A DNA stretch of 34,963 nucleotides, from assembly GCF_027483985.1 (NCBI RefSeq), contig NZ_JAIXTJ010000051.1, forward strand, positions 1 to 34,963, read 5' to 3'. Positions within the stretch are counted from its first letter, which is position 1. Every line of letters begins with the position of its first letter. This document shows positions 25,464-33,169 of the stretch, one piece after another. The translations under genes and the position numbers were made by a program. The notes below the pieces were generated by a model that searched no databases, was not told where the DNA came from, and worked only from the letters and a program-made list of their open reading frames with translations. Source of the stretch: Flavobacterium sp. GTDB taxonomy: Bacteria; Bacteroidota; Bacteroidia; Flavobacteriales; Flavobacteriaceae.

Positions 25464-25865
25464 ATGAGTATCAAATTTAATATTCAAGAAACAATAGAAT
25501 CAGAGCTATTTTATGGTTCGTATGTTATCTATATTCTTGGTGGTCATCATATAGAAGTTAATTCAAATTTTTATGTTCAAATTTTGAATTTGGAAACTAA
25601 TGAAGACATTCAACTAACCGAATTTAATCTGAAAGGAAGAGATTATAAATTGGGTAAAAAGGCAATTAAGTTTTACGCTTTTGATATAAATGAATATGGG
25701 AAATTCGAAATATCTGTACATAATTATAGCGATATGATTTTAAAAGATTCAATATTAGAGATTTTCCCCTTTCCATTTAATATTTTAAATTTAGTAAAAT
25801 CAAAAATTCTTGGCAGAAGCCGTCAGAATAAAAGTTTGGATGAAATAGATATTTTTATTGGATAA
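25464..25865 (+). CDS. Hypothetical protein, 133 aa
   Basis: I do not recognise a family. It has no signal peptide and no membrane helix, and appears to be mostly beta-strand in its first 95 residues (alternating pattern in YVIYILGGHHIEVNSNFYVQIL and KAIKFYAFDINEYGKFEISVHNY), then a hydrophobic/basic tail. The composition is AT-driven (many N, K, I), like its neighbours. It lies between guaB and the convergent antiporter gene, with only 6 bases to the latter. The frame is clean and nothing overlaps it, so it is probably real, perhaps lineage-specific. Confidence 0.6.
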   Translation: MSIKFNIQETIESELFYGSYVIYILGGHHIEVNSNFYVQILNLETNEDIQLTEFNLKGRDYKLGKKAIKFYAFDINEYGKFEISVHNYSDMILKDSILEIFPFPFNILNLVKSKILGRSRQNKSLDEIDIFIG

Positions 25866-25871
25866 AATATT

Positions 25872-28106
25872 TTACACCTTCAGAAATTCTGCAATTTTTT
25901 TCTTTTCGCCAGCAATCCATAGGATGTCGCTATCTTCTAAAACTAAATGAGATTCCGGATTTAGAATTCGTTTTCCGTTGCGTTCTATTCCTACAATAAT
26001 TCCGTGCGTTTTTTCTCTAATTTGTGATTCACGAATACTCTTTCCAATGCAAACTCGATTTTTTAATTCCAATTTTTGAAGAACGATGTCTGTTTCAATA
26101 GTTTGTTCGGCTACATCAATTTCGTTTTTATCCAAGTAAATTTTGAATTCTTTAACTTGATCGTCCGTTCCAATAACACTTATTTCATCGCCAGGAAATA
26201 GTCTTTCGCTTCTAATTGGAATATTAATTATAACTTCACCTCTTCTTATTGAGGCGATATTTATTCCAAATTGTTCTCTGATTTTTAACTCTTCGAGTGT
26301 TTTTCCAGCCAAATTAGATTCTTTAGCGATATCAAATTCAGTCATATGTCCATCCCAAGGTGATAGAGTATTTTGTCTTTTATTTTCTTTTCTAATTTCA
26401 CGATCATTCAAATTACTTATAAAATGATGTTCAATTTTATGATAAATAGCGTGAAGTTTTTTCGGAAATAAAATGTAAGCAGCAACAGCAACTAAAAAGG
26501 CAATAAATGCGATGCCTGATGAGAAAAAAGTATTTAAAACAAATCCGATGTAAAATAAAGAAAGTGCGATTCTAAAAAGTACCAACATAATAATTGGACC
26601 TTGGTGTTTTTTCTCTTCCATTAAGATTTGAACTTGTTTTACAGCAACTCTTCTTAATGATAATGCCCATAAAAATGGCGATAAAATAACAACTGTAATT
26701 AAAGCAGCAATCACATTTCCAGCTTTAGAATCTTGAACTAATGGCAAGAGATAAGTTGAAGAAAGCAAAATAATTGCCACAATAATAATAGAGTGGAGGA
26801 CAACTTGCGTCAAATAACTTCGTAATACTATTTGCCAGTTACTTTTGGACTTAATTTCCTCGGTATTGGCACTGTAAAGTTGTATTCTTTTGACCCATTT
26901 TTTCGGTAATTTTTTCTCCACAAAACTTGAAAAAGGTTCAGCAAATTTTACCATAAAAGGCGTTGTAAACGTAGTAATTGCTGAAACCGCAACCACAATT
27001 GGATACAAAAAATCATTAGTAACTTTCAAAGTTGTTCCCAAAGTGGCAATGATAAAGGAGAATTCGCCAATTTGAGACAAACTCATTCCGGCTTGAATGG
27101 ATTGTTTTAAAGGTTGTCCGGATAAAAGTGAACCAATGGTAGAACTAATTGATTGTCCGAAGATTACTACTAAGGTTAAAATAGCAACTGGTAAGGCATA
27201 TTCGACCAGTGTGTCAGGATTGATAAGCATTCCAACCGATACAAAGAAAACGGCACCAAATAAATCTTTTACAGGTTTTACAAGATGTTCAATATGTTCG
27301 GCTTGTGTGGTTTCAGCAATGATTGAACCCATTATGAATGCGCCAAGTGCAGGAGAAAACCCAACATTTGCGGCAAAAATTACCATCAACAAACAAAGTG
27401 CTAGCGAAATAATCAACATCATTTCGTCGGTTAATAAATGCTTTGCTTTTTGCAATAATGTTGGAATAAAAAAGATGCCTACAACAAACCAAATGGTCAA
27501 AAAGAAAACCAGTTTTAAAACCGACAAAACTAATTCCATACCAGAAAATTGCTGACTTACTGCAATAGTTGACAGTAAAACCATCATTAAAATGGCGATA
27601 ATGTCTTGAACAATTAAAGAACCAATTACATTTCCGGCAAATTTTTGAGATTTTACACTTAGTTCATCAAAGGTTTTTAAGATTATGGTTGTTGACGAAA
27701 TTGAAAGAATTACACCAAGAAAAATGCTATTCATTTTATTCCAACCCATCAATTGACCTACAAAAAAGCCAATGGTGACCATAACAATTATTTGTGTTAA
27801 TGCAGTTATGGAAGCCGTTCCGCCGACTTTCATTAGTTTTTTAAAACTGAATTCTAATCCTAAACTGAATAAGAGAAAAATGACTCCAATTTCTGCCCAA
27901 ACTTTTACACTATTGACATCTTGTACTGTTGGAAAAAAGTCAAATTCAGAACCAGCCAAGAATCCGGCAACTAGATAGCCTAAAACTAAGGGTTGTTTTA
28001 AAATTCTAAACAACAATACAGCAATAGCAGCGGTAATTAGGATTAAACCTAAATCACTTATTAAATTGGGTAAATGAACTGCTGATGCTGCTAAAAAGTG
28101 TGGCAT
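25872..28106 (-). CDS. CPA2 family monovalent cation:proton antiporter with two RCK_C domains
   Basis: A 744-residue inner-membrane protein. Residues about 15-395 form the Na+/H+ exchanger (KefB/KefC-like) domain, with FLLFSLGLEF (77-85), SSTTIILK and VQDIIAI (D168, the likely ion-site Asp). Three or four extra helices follow (about 430-550). The cytosolic end has two TrkA-C/RCK_C regulatory domains (about 588-660 and 672-744). Unlike KefC there is no Rossmann RCK_N (TrkA-N) domain, so NAD(H)/glutathione gating is unlikely; RCK_C domains usually bind small ligands such as c-di-AMP or ions. A role in K+ or Na+ efflux and pH control is inferred from family. The promoter was not identified. Confidence 0.9.
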   Translation of the reverse strand: MPHFLAASAVHLPNLISDLGLILITAAIAVLLFRILKQPLVLGYLVAGFLAGSEFDFFPTVQDVNSVKVWAEIGVIFLLFSLGLEFSFKKLMKVGGTASITALTQIIVMVTIGFFVGQLMGWNKMNSIFLGVILSISSTTIILKTFDELSVKSQKFAGNVIGSLIVQDIIAILMMVLLSTIAVSQQFSGMELVLSVLKLVFFLTIWFVVGIFFIPTLLQKAKHLLTDEMMLIISLALCLLMVIFAANVGFSPALGAFIMGSIIAETTQAEHIEHLVKPVKDLFGAVFFVSVGMLINPDTLVEYALPVAILTLVVIFGQSISSTIGSLLSGQPLKQSIQAGMSLSQIGEFSFIIATLGTTLKVTNDFLYPIVVAVSAITTFTTPFMVKFAEPFSSFVEKKLPKKWVKRIQLYSANTEEIKSKSNWQIVLRSYLTQVVLHSIIIVAIILLSSTYLLPLVQDSKAGNVIAALITVVILSPFLWALSLRRVAVKQVQILMEEKKHQGPIIMLVLFRIALSLFYIGFVLNTFFSSGIAFIAFLVAVAAYILFPKKLHAIYHKIEHHFISNLNDREIRKENKRQNTLSPWDGHMTEFDIAKESNLAGKTLEELKIREQFGINIASIRRGEVIINIPIRSERLFPGDEISVIGTDDQVKEFKIYLDKNEIDVAEQTIETDIVLQKLELKNRVCIGKSIRESQIREKTHGIIVGIERNGKRILNPESHLVLEDSDILWIAGEKKKIAEFLKV

Positions 28107-28134
28107 ACATTTGAATTTTTACTAAAATAACAAA

Positions 28135-28169
28135 AAATCTGCTTTAATCAAAACGACTAAAGCAGATTT
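28135..28169 (-). terminator. Terminator of the purB/exported-protein unit
   Basis: A 12-bp stem (AAATCTGCTTTA / TAAAGCAGATTT) with an 11-base loop is followed on the minus strand by TTT then G. It lies 28 bases past the stop codon at 28198. Confidence 0.88.
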
Positions 28170-28197
28170 AAAGAAATTATAACAAAAATTATTTGTT

Positions 28198-28815
28198 CTA
28201 GTTGCAAGTAAAAGGTTTGTCTTGATGCATAAAACCAGCAACATATTCTTCTGTATAACCATTTCCGTTTGCGGTAGGTACTTTTTTCTCAAAAGCACTT
28301 AAACTGTCCATCATTTCTTTACACTTTGAGAAGTGTTTTTTGATAATCGCAATAGCCGTATTTTGATCTACTAATTTTTTAGGTAACTTACTTTCGTTAA
28401 ACCAACCAGAATCTAAAATTGTGTTGGTAGCTTTATCTACTATTTTGTAGCTATAATCAAGATAGTATCCATCAGATGTTAATGGCGGTGTAAAGTTTAA
28501 TAAAAGCATTTTGTCACTAGACTCAGCAATGATTTTACACAATACCAAATATTTCTTCTTTTTCTCGCTGTATTTAAAAGGTATGTAAGTAACGTCACCC
28601 GATACTAATTTATCTACTTTATCAATATCTATTCCTTTTATTGCTTCGAAGCCTTCTTTACTTAGAAGAGAATATCTAACTTTTTCAAAGCTTGAATAAT
28701 AAAAATCTCTTTCGTCAATTTCGATTTTATTACCATCTTTTAATAAAATGTAATTCTTTTGAGCAACAGAAAATAACGAACTTAGTAGTAAAACGGTAAA
28801 TAATAATTTTTTCAT
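28198..28815 (-). CDS. Exported protein of unknown function
   Basis: A 205-residue protein with a Sec signal peptide (MKKLLFTVLLLSSLFSVAQ, cleavage after SVAQ). The start of the mature part (NYILLKDGNKIEIDERDFYYSS) resembles short beta-rich GLPGLI/DUF-type flavobacterial proteins, but I cannot assign a family. Mature cysteines are in VLCKII, FSKCKEM and the C-terminal FTCN. It follows purB by 18 bases on the same strand and shares its terminator, so it is probably co-transcribed with purB. Confidence 0.8.
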   Translation of the reverse strand: MKKLLFTVLLLSSLFSVAQKNYILLKDGNKIEIDERDFYYSSFEKVRYSLLSKEGFEAIKGIDIDKVDKLVSGDVTYIPFKYSEKKKKYLVLCKIIAESSDKMLLLNFTPPLTSDGYYLDYSYKIVDKATNTILDSGWFNESKLPKKLVDQNTAIAIIKKHFSKCKEMMDSLSAFEKKVPTANGNGYTEEYVAGFMHQDKPFTCN

Positions 28816-28833
28816 TTATTTTTGGTTTAGTGA

Positions 28834-30177
28834 TTAAATTCCTAAATAATTACTTGGACTTATTTGCATCAACTCCACTTTTATTTCATCGGAAACATTT
28901 AGCGTATGAATAAAATTATGAATCGCTTCTTTATTAATAATAGTGTTAGTTCTAGTTAAATCTTTCAAAGCTTCATAAGGATTTGGATAACCTTCACGAC
29001 GTAAAATCGTTTGGATGGCTTCGGCAACAACTGCCCAGTTTTTTTCCAAATCTTCTTCAAATTTAACTTCGTTTAAAACCAATTTATTTAAACCTTTCAA
29101 AGTTGCTTCAAATGCGATTAAAGTATGTCCCATTGGAACGCCAATATTTCTTAAAACCGTACTATCCGTCAAATCACGTTGCAATCTTGAAATTGGTAAT
29201 TTTGCCGAAAGGTGTTCGAAAATCGCATTTGCAATTCCTAAATTCCCTTCAGAATTTTCAAAATCAATTGGATTTACTTTATGTGGCATTGCTGACGAAC
29301 CAATTTCTCCAGCTTTGATTTTTTGTTTGAAATAATCCATTGAAACATAAGTCCAAATGTCTCTATCTAAATCAATTAGAATGGTATTAATTCGTTTTAA
29401 TGCATCAAAAAACGCTGCAAAATGATCGTAATGTTCTATTTGTGTTGTTGGAAACGAATGTTGTAATCCTAAGGTAGATTCAACGAAATCGGTTCCAAAT
29501 TTTTTCCAATCAGTCTTTGGATAAGCTACGTGATGTGCGTTATAATTTCCGGTTGCGCCACCAAATTTGGCAGCGAATGGAACATTAAATAACAAACGCA
29601 TTTGCTCTTCTAAACGTTCTACGAAAACTAGAATTTCTTTTCCTAATCGAGTAGGAGAAGCTGGTTGTCCGTGGGTTCTTGCTAACATTGGAACGTCTTT
29701 CCATTCTACAGAAAGTTCTTTTAATTTTGCAATTACAGCAATCAAACTTGGTAAATATACTTTTTCAAAAGCTTCTTTTGTCGATAAAGGAATCGCTGTA
29801 TTATTGATGTCTTGAGAAGTTAATCCGAAGTGAATGAACTCTTTGAATTGCGATAAACCTAAAGTTTCAAATTTCTCTTTGATAAAGTATTCAACGGCTT
29901 TAACATCGTGATTTGTCGTTTTTTCGGTTTCTTTTATCCAAAGTGCGTCTTCGGTTGAAAAGTTGGTGTAGATTTTACGTAGCTCATCAAAAACCGATTT
30001 GTTCACACCTGAAAGTTGCGGTAAATTGGCTTCGCATAAAGCAATAAAATATTCAACTTCAATTAAAACTCGGTATTTTATTAGAGCTTCTTCCGAAAAA
30101 AATGGTGATAACGAAACGGTTTTACTTCTATATCGTCCGTCAATTGGTGAAATAGCGTTTAATTCTGTTAGTTGCAT
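28834..30177 (-). CDS. purB: Adenylosuccinate lyase
   Basis: Acts twice in purine synthesis, releasing fumarate from SAICAR and from adenylosuccinate. The 447 residues have the fumarase/aspartase superfamily regions: TTNHDVKAVEYF (87-98), LTSQDINNTA (119-128), RTHGQPASPT (H169, general acid region), and the flexible signature loop GSSAMPHKVNPIDFENSEGN with catalytic Ser at 294/295. It opens MQLTELNAISPIDGRY, the normal start. A -7 box is at 30232-30239, and the leader contains the 26-nt element also found before guaB. Confidence 0.98.
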   Translation of the reverse strand: MQLTELNAISPIDGRYRSKTVSLSPFFSEEALIKYRVLIEVEYFIALCEANLPQLSGVNKSVFDELRKIYTNFSTEDALWIKETEKTTNHDVKAVEYFIKEKFETLGLSQFKEFIHFGLTSQDINNTAIPLSTKEAFEKVYLPSLIAVIAKLKELSVEWKDVPMLARTHGQPASPTRLGKEILVFVERLEEQMRLLFNVPFAAKFGGATGNYNAHHVAYPKTDWKKFGTDFVESTLGLQHSFPTTQIEHYDHFAAFFDALKRINTILIDLDRDIWTYVSMDYFKQKIKAGEIGSSAMPHKVNPIDFENSEGNLGIANAIFEHLSAKLPISRLQRDLTDSTVLRNIGVPMGHTLIAFEATLKGLNKLVLNEVKFEEDLEKNWAVVAEAIQTILRREGYPNPYEALKDLTRTNTIINKEAIHNFIHTLNVSDEIKVELMQISPSNYLGI

Positions 30178-30184
30178 TGTGTTG

Positions 30185-30210
30185 TGTTGTTTATTCTGAA
30201 CTTGATTCAG
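30185..30210 (-). promoter_or_regulatory. Leader element of purB, shared with guaB
   Basis: Read on the minus strand: CTGAATCAAGTTCAG followed by A-ATAAAC-A-ACA. The dyad extends here to ATTCTGAA/TTCAGAAT (8 bp). It starts 21 bases after the -7 box and ends 7 bases before the ATG, almost the same geometry as in guaB. 23 of 26 positions agree between the two genes. Confidence 0.55.
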
Positions 30211-30231
30211 AATCTAGTTGTTTTCAAAGCG

Positions 30232-30239
30232 CAAATTTA
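30232..30239 (-). promoter_or_regulatory. -7 box of purB
   Basis: On the minus strand this is TAAATTTG, 54 bases before the ATG. No TTG is found at the standard -33 distance. Confidence 0.5.
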
Positions 30240-30258
30240 GTTAAACGATTTTAGAATA

Positions 30259-30320
30259 TAGAAAATAGAACAAAGAAAATAGACTATACAAAGAATCTAT
30301 TTTCTAATCTCTATTTTCTA
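30259..30320 (-). terminator. Long imperfect hairpin at the end of the sirtuin gene
   Basis: TAGAAAATAGA (30259-30269) pairs with TCTATTTTCTA (30310-30320), and AGAAAATAGA (30274-30283) with TCTATTTTCT (30296-30305), leaving a 12-base loop. The stop codon of the sirtuin gene (30318-30320) is inside the outer arm. There is no long T run, so it may be a folding/repeat element or a weak terminator rather than a standard one. Confidence 0.5.
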
Positions 30321-31010
30321 TTCTCTGCTGCGTAATTTTTCTCTTAAAAACGGAACACCTTCGGTAGCATTCATAGCAATTACTTCTAGCGGATTGGCTA
30401 ATTCATAAATCGTTGCAGGATTTGGATCGATATAATAAATAGGCGTATTTGGTTGTCCGTAATGAATCAATCCAGCGGCAGGATAAACTTGCATAGAAGT
30501 TCCAATTATAGCAATGATATCAGCTTTTTGAATCAAATTTAAAGCTTCTTCGAGCGCAGGAACATCTTCGCCAAACCAAACAATATGTGGTCGCAATTGA
30601 TGTCCGTTTTTATCAACATCACCCGTTTTTAAATCGGTTTTCCAATCAAGTATGTAGTTGGTATCTTTTGTACTTCTTACTTTAAACAACTCGCCGTGAA
30701 GGTGAAGAATGTTTGAGCTTCCGGCTTGTTCGTGCAAATTATCTACATTTTGAGTAATGATGTGAACTTCAAAATCCTTTTCTAATTCTGCTAAAGTTAG
30801 ATGACCTAAATTGGGTTTAACTTCATGTAACTGTCTACGTCTTTGGTTATAAAAATCTAAAACTAACTCTTGATTGTTTTGCCAACCTTCGGGAGTTGCT
30901 ACATCCATAACATTATGACCTTCCCAAAGGCCATCACTAGCTCTGAAGGTATTGATACCACTTTCTGCAGAAATTCCTGCACCTGTTAAAACTACTAATT
31001 TCTTTTTCAT
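30318..31010 (-). CDS. cobB: NAD-dependent protein deacylase (sirtuin, CobB/SIR2-like) without zinc cysteines
   Basis: Removes acyl groups from lysines using NAD+. The 230 residues show GAGISAESGINTFR (10-23, NAD binding), TQNVDNLHEQAG (86-97), the catalytic H105 (LHLHGEL), RPHIVWFGE (140-148) and IIGTSMQVYPAAGL (168-181). Y54 and R57 in DFYNQRRRQ match the Y-x-x-R motif of SIRT5-like enzymes that prefer succinyl/malonyl-lysine. Uniquely, the region that normally holds four zinc-binding cysteines (112-136) has none, and the entire protein has no cysteine. It is divergent from the trmH-like gene. A 12-bp inverted repeat lies between them. Confidence 0.9.
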   Translation of the reverse strand: MKKKLVVLTGAGISAESGINTFRASDGLWEGHNVMDVATPEGWQNNQELVLDFYNQRRRQLHEVKPNLGHLTLAELEKDFEVHIITQNVDNLHEQAGSSNILHLHGELFKVRSTKDTNYILDWKTDLKTGDVDKNGHQLRPHIVWFGEDVPALEEALNLIQKADIIAIIGTSMQVYPAAGLIHYGQPNTPIYYIDPNPATIYELANPLEVIAMNATEGVPFLREKLRSRE

Positions 31011-31023
31011 ACTTTCTTTAATT

Positions 31024-31077
31024 TACCGCAAATTCGCATTTTTTTTTTAAATATATAAAATTTGAGAATTTGCGGTA
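31024..31077. repeat. 12-bp perfect inverted repeat between the sirtuin and trmH-like genes
   Basis: TACCGCAAATTC (31024-31035) and GAATTTGCGGTA (31066-31077) are exact reverse complements separated by 30 AT-rich bases. The GC-containing arms stand out from the flanking poly-T. It may be a pair of operator half-sites for the divergent genes or part of a mobile palindrome. Confidence 0.7.
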
Positions 31078-31127
31078 TTTTTTTTCTTAAAAAGAATAGC
31101 TAAGCAGTATATTAATAGTAAATATTT

Positions 31128-31135
31128 TATTTTTG
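31128..31135 (+). promoter_or_regulatory. -7 box of the TrmH-type gene
   Basis: TATTTTTG ends 17 bases before the ATG at 31153, giving a leader of about 11 nt. The GTG at 31144 would leave almost no leader, which favours the ATG start. Confidence 0.5.
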
Positions 31136-31152
31136 CCAAAATAGTGAACAAA

Positions 31153-31815
31153 ATGGTCGATTTAGATTACTTAGCATATTTAGAAGAATTCCTTACAGAA
31201 AACAGAAAACAACGTTTTTTTGAGGTTTTAAAGAATAGAACCAATCATTTTACGGTTGCAGTTGAAGATATTTTTCAGTTTCATAATACGAGTGCAGTAA
31301 TACGTAGTTGTGAGGTTTTCGGAATTCAGGAATTGAATATTGTTGAGCAACGTTTTGGAAAAAATATAGACAAAGAGATTGCTATGGGTTCGCAAAAATG
31401 GGTTGATATCAATAAATTTGAAACTATCGGAAATTGTATCGAAACACTAAAAGATAGAGGATATCAGATAATTGCGACTACACCACACAACGATTCTTGT
31501 TTGTTACACGAATTTGATGTAACGAAAAAAAGTGCGTTCTTTTTTGGAACTGAGAAAGAAGGTTTATCAGAAGAAGTTTTGTCAAAAGCCGATGGATATT
31601 TGAAAATTCCGATGGTTGGTTTTACAGAAAGTTTAAATATTTCAGTTTCAGCAGCAATTATTATTCAGGATTTGACCAATAGATTACGTCAATCAGGTGT
31701 GAATTGGCAATTATCAGATGATGAAATTATGAAGAAGCGATTGCTTTGGGCGAAAAATTCCATCAAAGATATTAAAAGGATAGAGGAGCGGTATTATTCA
31801 AATCTTAAAGCATAA
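31153..31815 (+). CDS. trmH: SpoU/TrmH family RNA 2'-O-methyltransferase
   Basis: A 220-residue SPOUT enzyme that methylates ribose 2'-OH, most like TrmH, which makes Gm18 in tRNA. The three SpoU motifs are present: NTSAVIRSCEVFG (motif 1, conserved Asn/Arg), FFFGTEKEGLSEEV (motif 2) and IPMVGFTESLNISVSAAI (motif 3, the SAM-binding knot). A C-terminal helical extension (DDEIMKKRLLWAKNSIKDIKRIEERY) is typical of TrmH. I start at the ATG giving MVDLDYLAYLEEFLTENR. A GTG three codons upstream is in frame but sits at the predicted transcription start. Confidence 0.9.
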   Translation: MVDLDYLAYLEEFLTENRKQRFFEVLKNRTNHFTVAVEDIFQFHNTSAVIRSCEVFGIQELNIVEQRFGKNIDKEIAMGSQKWVDINKFETIGNCIETLKDRGYQIIATTPHNDSCLLHEFDVTKKSAFFFGTEKEGLSEEVLSKADGYLKIPMVGFTESLNISVSAAIIIQDLTNRLRQSGVNWQLSDDEIMKKRLLWAKNSIKDIKRIEERYYSNLKA

Positions 31816-31839
31816 TTTAATTTTTTGGCAAAAAAATAA

Positions 31840-32088
31840 CTAAACTTGATGATTTTTACGTAGCTTTTTAATTTTCTTAATCATCAATAGTGTAACGATA
31901 AGTATTACGAAAGTCATTAGGCCAAATGTGATTACTCCTTGTTCATTATAAGTCACTAAAGTGTTTTTGTCAAAATAATTACCTTCTGAGTTATAATCTA
32001 GTGCCATTCGTGTGTAGAATGTCCAACCAGTTAGCATAAACACTAGAGCGAGAATAGCAGTAGCTAGTATTAAAATCTTAATTTTCAA
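31840..32088 (-). CDS. Small two-helix membrane protein
   Basis: An 82-residue protein with two hydrophobic helices (about 5-25 and 54-71), a 28-residue polar segment between them that probably faces the periplasm, and a basic C-terminus (KKIKKLRKNH) that should be cytoplasmic. I do not recognise a family. It is convergent with the trmH-like gene (24 bases apart). Confidence 0.65.
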   Translation of the reverse strand: MKIKILILATAILALVFMLTGWTFYTRMALDYNSEGNYFDKNTLVTYNEQGVITFGLMTFVILIVTLLMIKKIKKLRKNHQV

Positions 32089-32182
32089 TTGATTTAATTT
32101 TAATGTTTTTTAGTTTATTTCACCTAAAACTATTTTTATCAGCTTAGTAACTCAATTGAATTAAAGTTGAGAAATAATAAAA

Positions 32183-32214
32183 AAATCCTCAATCGTTTTA
32201 ATAATCAAGGATTT
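32183..32214 (-). terminator. Terminator of the carboxypeptidase-like-domain gene
   Basis: AAATCCT and AGGATTT (7 bp) enclose a partly pairing 18-base loop, and the minus strand continues with a T run. It lies 24 bases past the stop codon at 32239. Confidence 0.65.
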
Positions 32215-32238
32215 ATATTTCAATAATCTGTAAAATCT

Positions 32239-33003
32239 TTATTTTTTTAAGACCTTATACTGTTCATAACATTGACTAATCGCATCCAAAATCTGTAAGT
32301 CATTTGCGGTTTGAATGAAGGCTTCGGAATAGTTGCAATGTTGCAGAATTTCTGCAATTTCATTTTTGGTCACACCTAATAAAATGCAAATGGTTTCTCT
32401 ATCAAACTTAGTTTCAAGGAGATTTTTAACGGTATCATCCTTCTTCATTTCCTTTAATCTGCGAAGTTCTTTAGGCTTTTTTCCAAAGAAGTTATAAAGC
32501 ATATCGGCAGGATTGAAAATAGAATTCATTACACGAGAAAAAGCGTTAGGTGAGCGGTCACCCATTTCATAAGCAGCAGGAAGTCCTGAAATACTATATC
32601 TAAAATTTTCTTCTTCGGGAATTAATTTTGTGTCAACTTCTAGATATCCAGTAAGGTTGTATCGTTTAATTTTTACTTCTTCCAAGGCAATTGCTTTTTC
32701 TGTAAGAATTAGTTTAGCCGATCCGTTTTTAATCCAGTCGTTGGTTACTCTTACTCTCAAAGATTGAAAACCAATCATTGTGATATGAAGGGTGTCATTT
32801 ACATCAGCATCAATTTCAAATGAGCCTCGACTATCTGTTGTTGATCCTTTTACTTTATTGATGTTTATGATATTAGCGTTGGGCAGCGCTAGAGAAGTCG
32901 TTCCGTTAGTTACTGTTCCATACACTTTTTTCTTCGTCAAAAGGTCTTGCGAAAAAAGAGTTGTTGTAAAAAAGAAAAGAAAAATAAGAGTAAAATATCT
33001 CAT
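32239..33003 (-). CDS. Secreted protein with carboxypeptidase-regulatory-like domain
   Basis: A 254-residue exported protein: signal peptide MRYFTLIFLFFFTTTLFSQ, then a CarboxypepD_reg-like beta-sandwich at about 28-110 (VYGTVTNGTTSLALPNANI, GSTTDSRGSFEIDADVNDTLHITMIGFQS), the same fold that opens SusC/TonB-dependent receptors. Instead of a plug and barrel, it is followed by a 140-residue helical, charged region (MLYNFFGKKPKELRRLKEMKKDD) of unknown role. Location is probably periplasmic or at the outer membrane. Stand-alone proteins of this type are common in Flavobacteriia and their function is not known. Confidence 0.85.
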   Translation of the reverse strand: MRYFTLIFLFFFTTTLFSQDLLTKKKVYGTVTNGTTSLALPNANIININKVKGSTTDSRGSFEIDADVNDTLHITMIGFQSLRVRVTNDWIKNGSAKLILTEKAIALEEVKIKRYNLTGYLEVDTKLIPEEENFRYSISGLPAAYEMGDRSPNAFSRVMNSIFNPADMLYNFFGKKPKELRRLKEMKKDDTVKNLLETKFDRETICILLGVTKNEIAEILQHCNYSEAFIQTANDLQILDAISQCYEQYKVLKK

Positions 33004-33104
33004 CTGTTTGTTTGAAAGTTTAAAAGTATAAAACTCTTAAAGATTTTCGTAGTGTTTTGTAAATTATTATAAGAAAATTAACAAACCATCAAAAATATAA
33101 AAAA

Positions 33105-33147
33105 TAAATTCCAAATACCAATAATAATAATGGGAATTTGGAATTTA
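33105..33147 (-). terminator. Terminator-like hairpin after the DEAD-box helicase gene
   Basis: TAAATTCCAAAT (33105-33116) is the exact reverse complement of ATTTGGAATTTA (33136-33147). The stem extends by CC/GG after one mismatch, with a loop of ATT repeats. On the minus strand it is followed by ATTTTTTATATTTTT. It begins 22 bases past the stop codon. Confidence 0.75.
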
Positions 33148-33169
33148 AAAAAATGTTATTTCAGAAAAA

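Noticed and set aside
31144..31152. GTG start for the TrmH-type gene
   Set aside because: It lies at the predicted transcription start, and the ATG three codons later gives the usual family N-terminus and a normal short leader.
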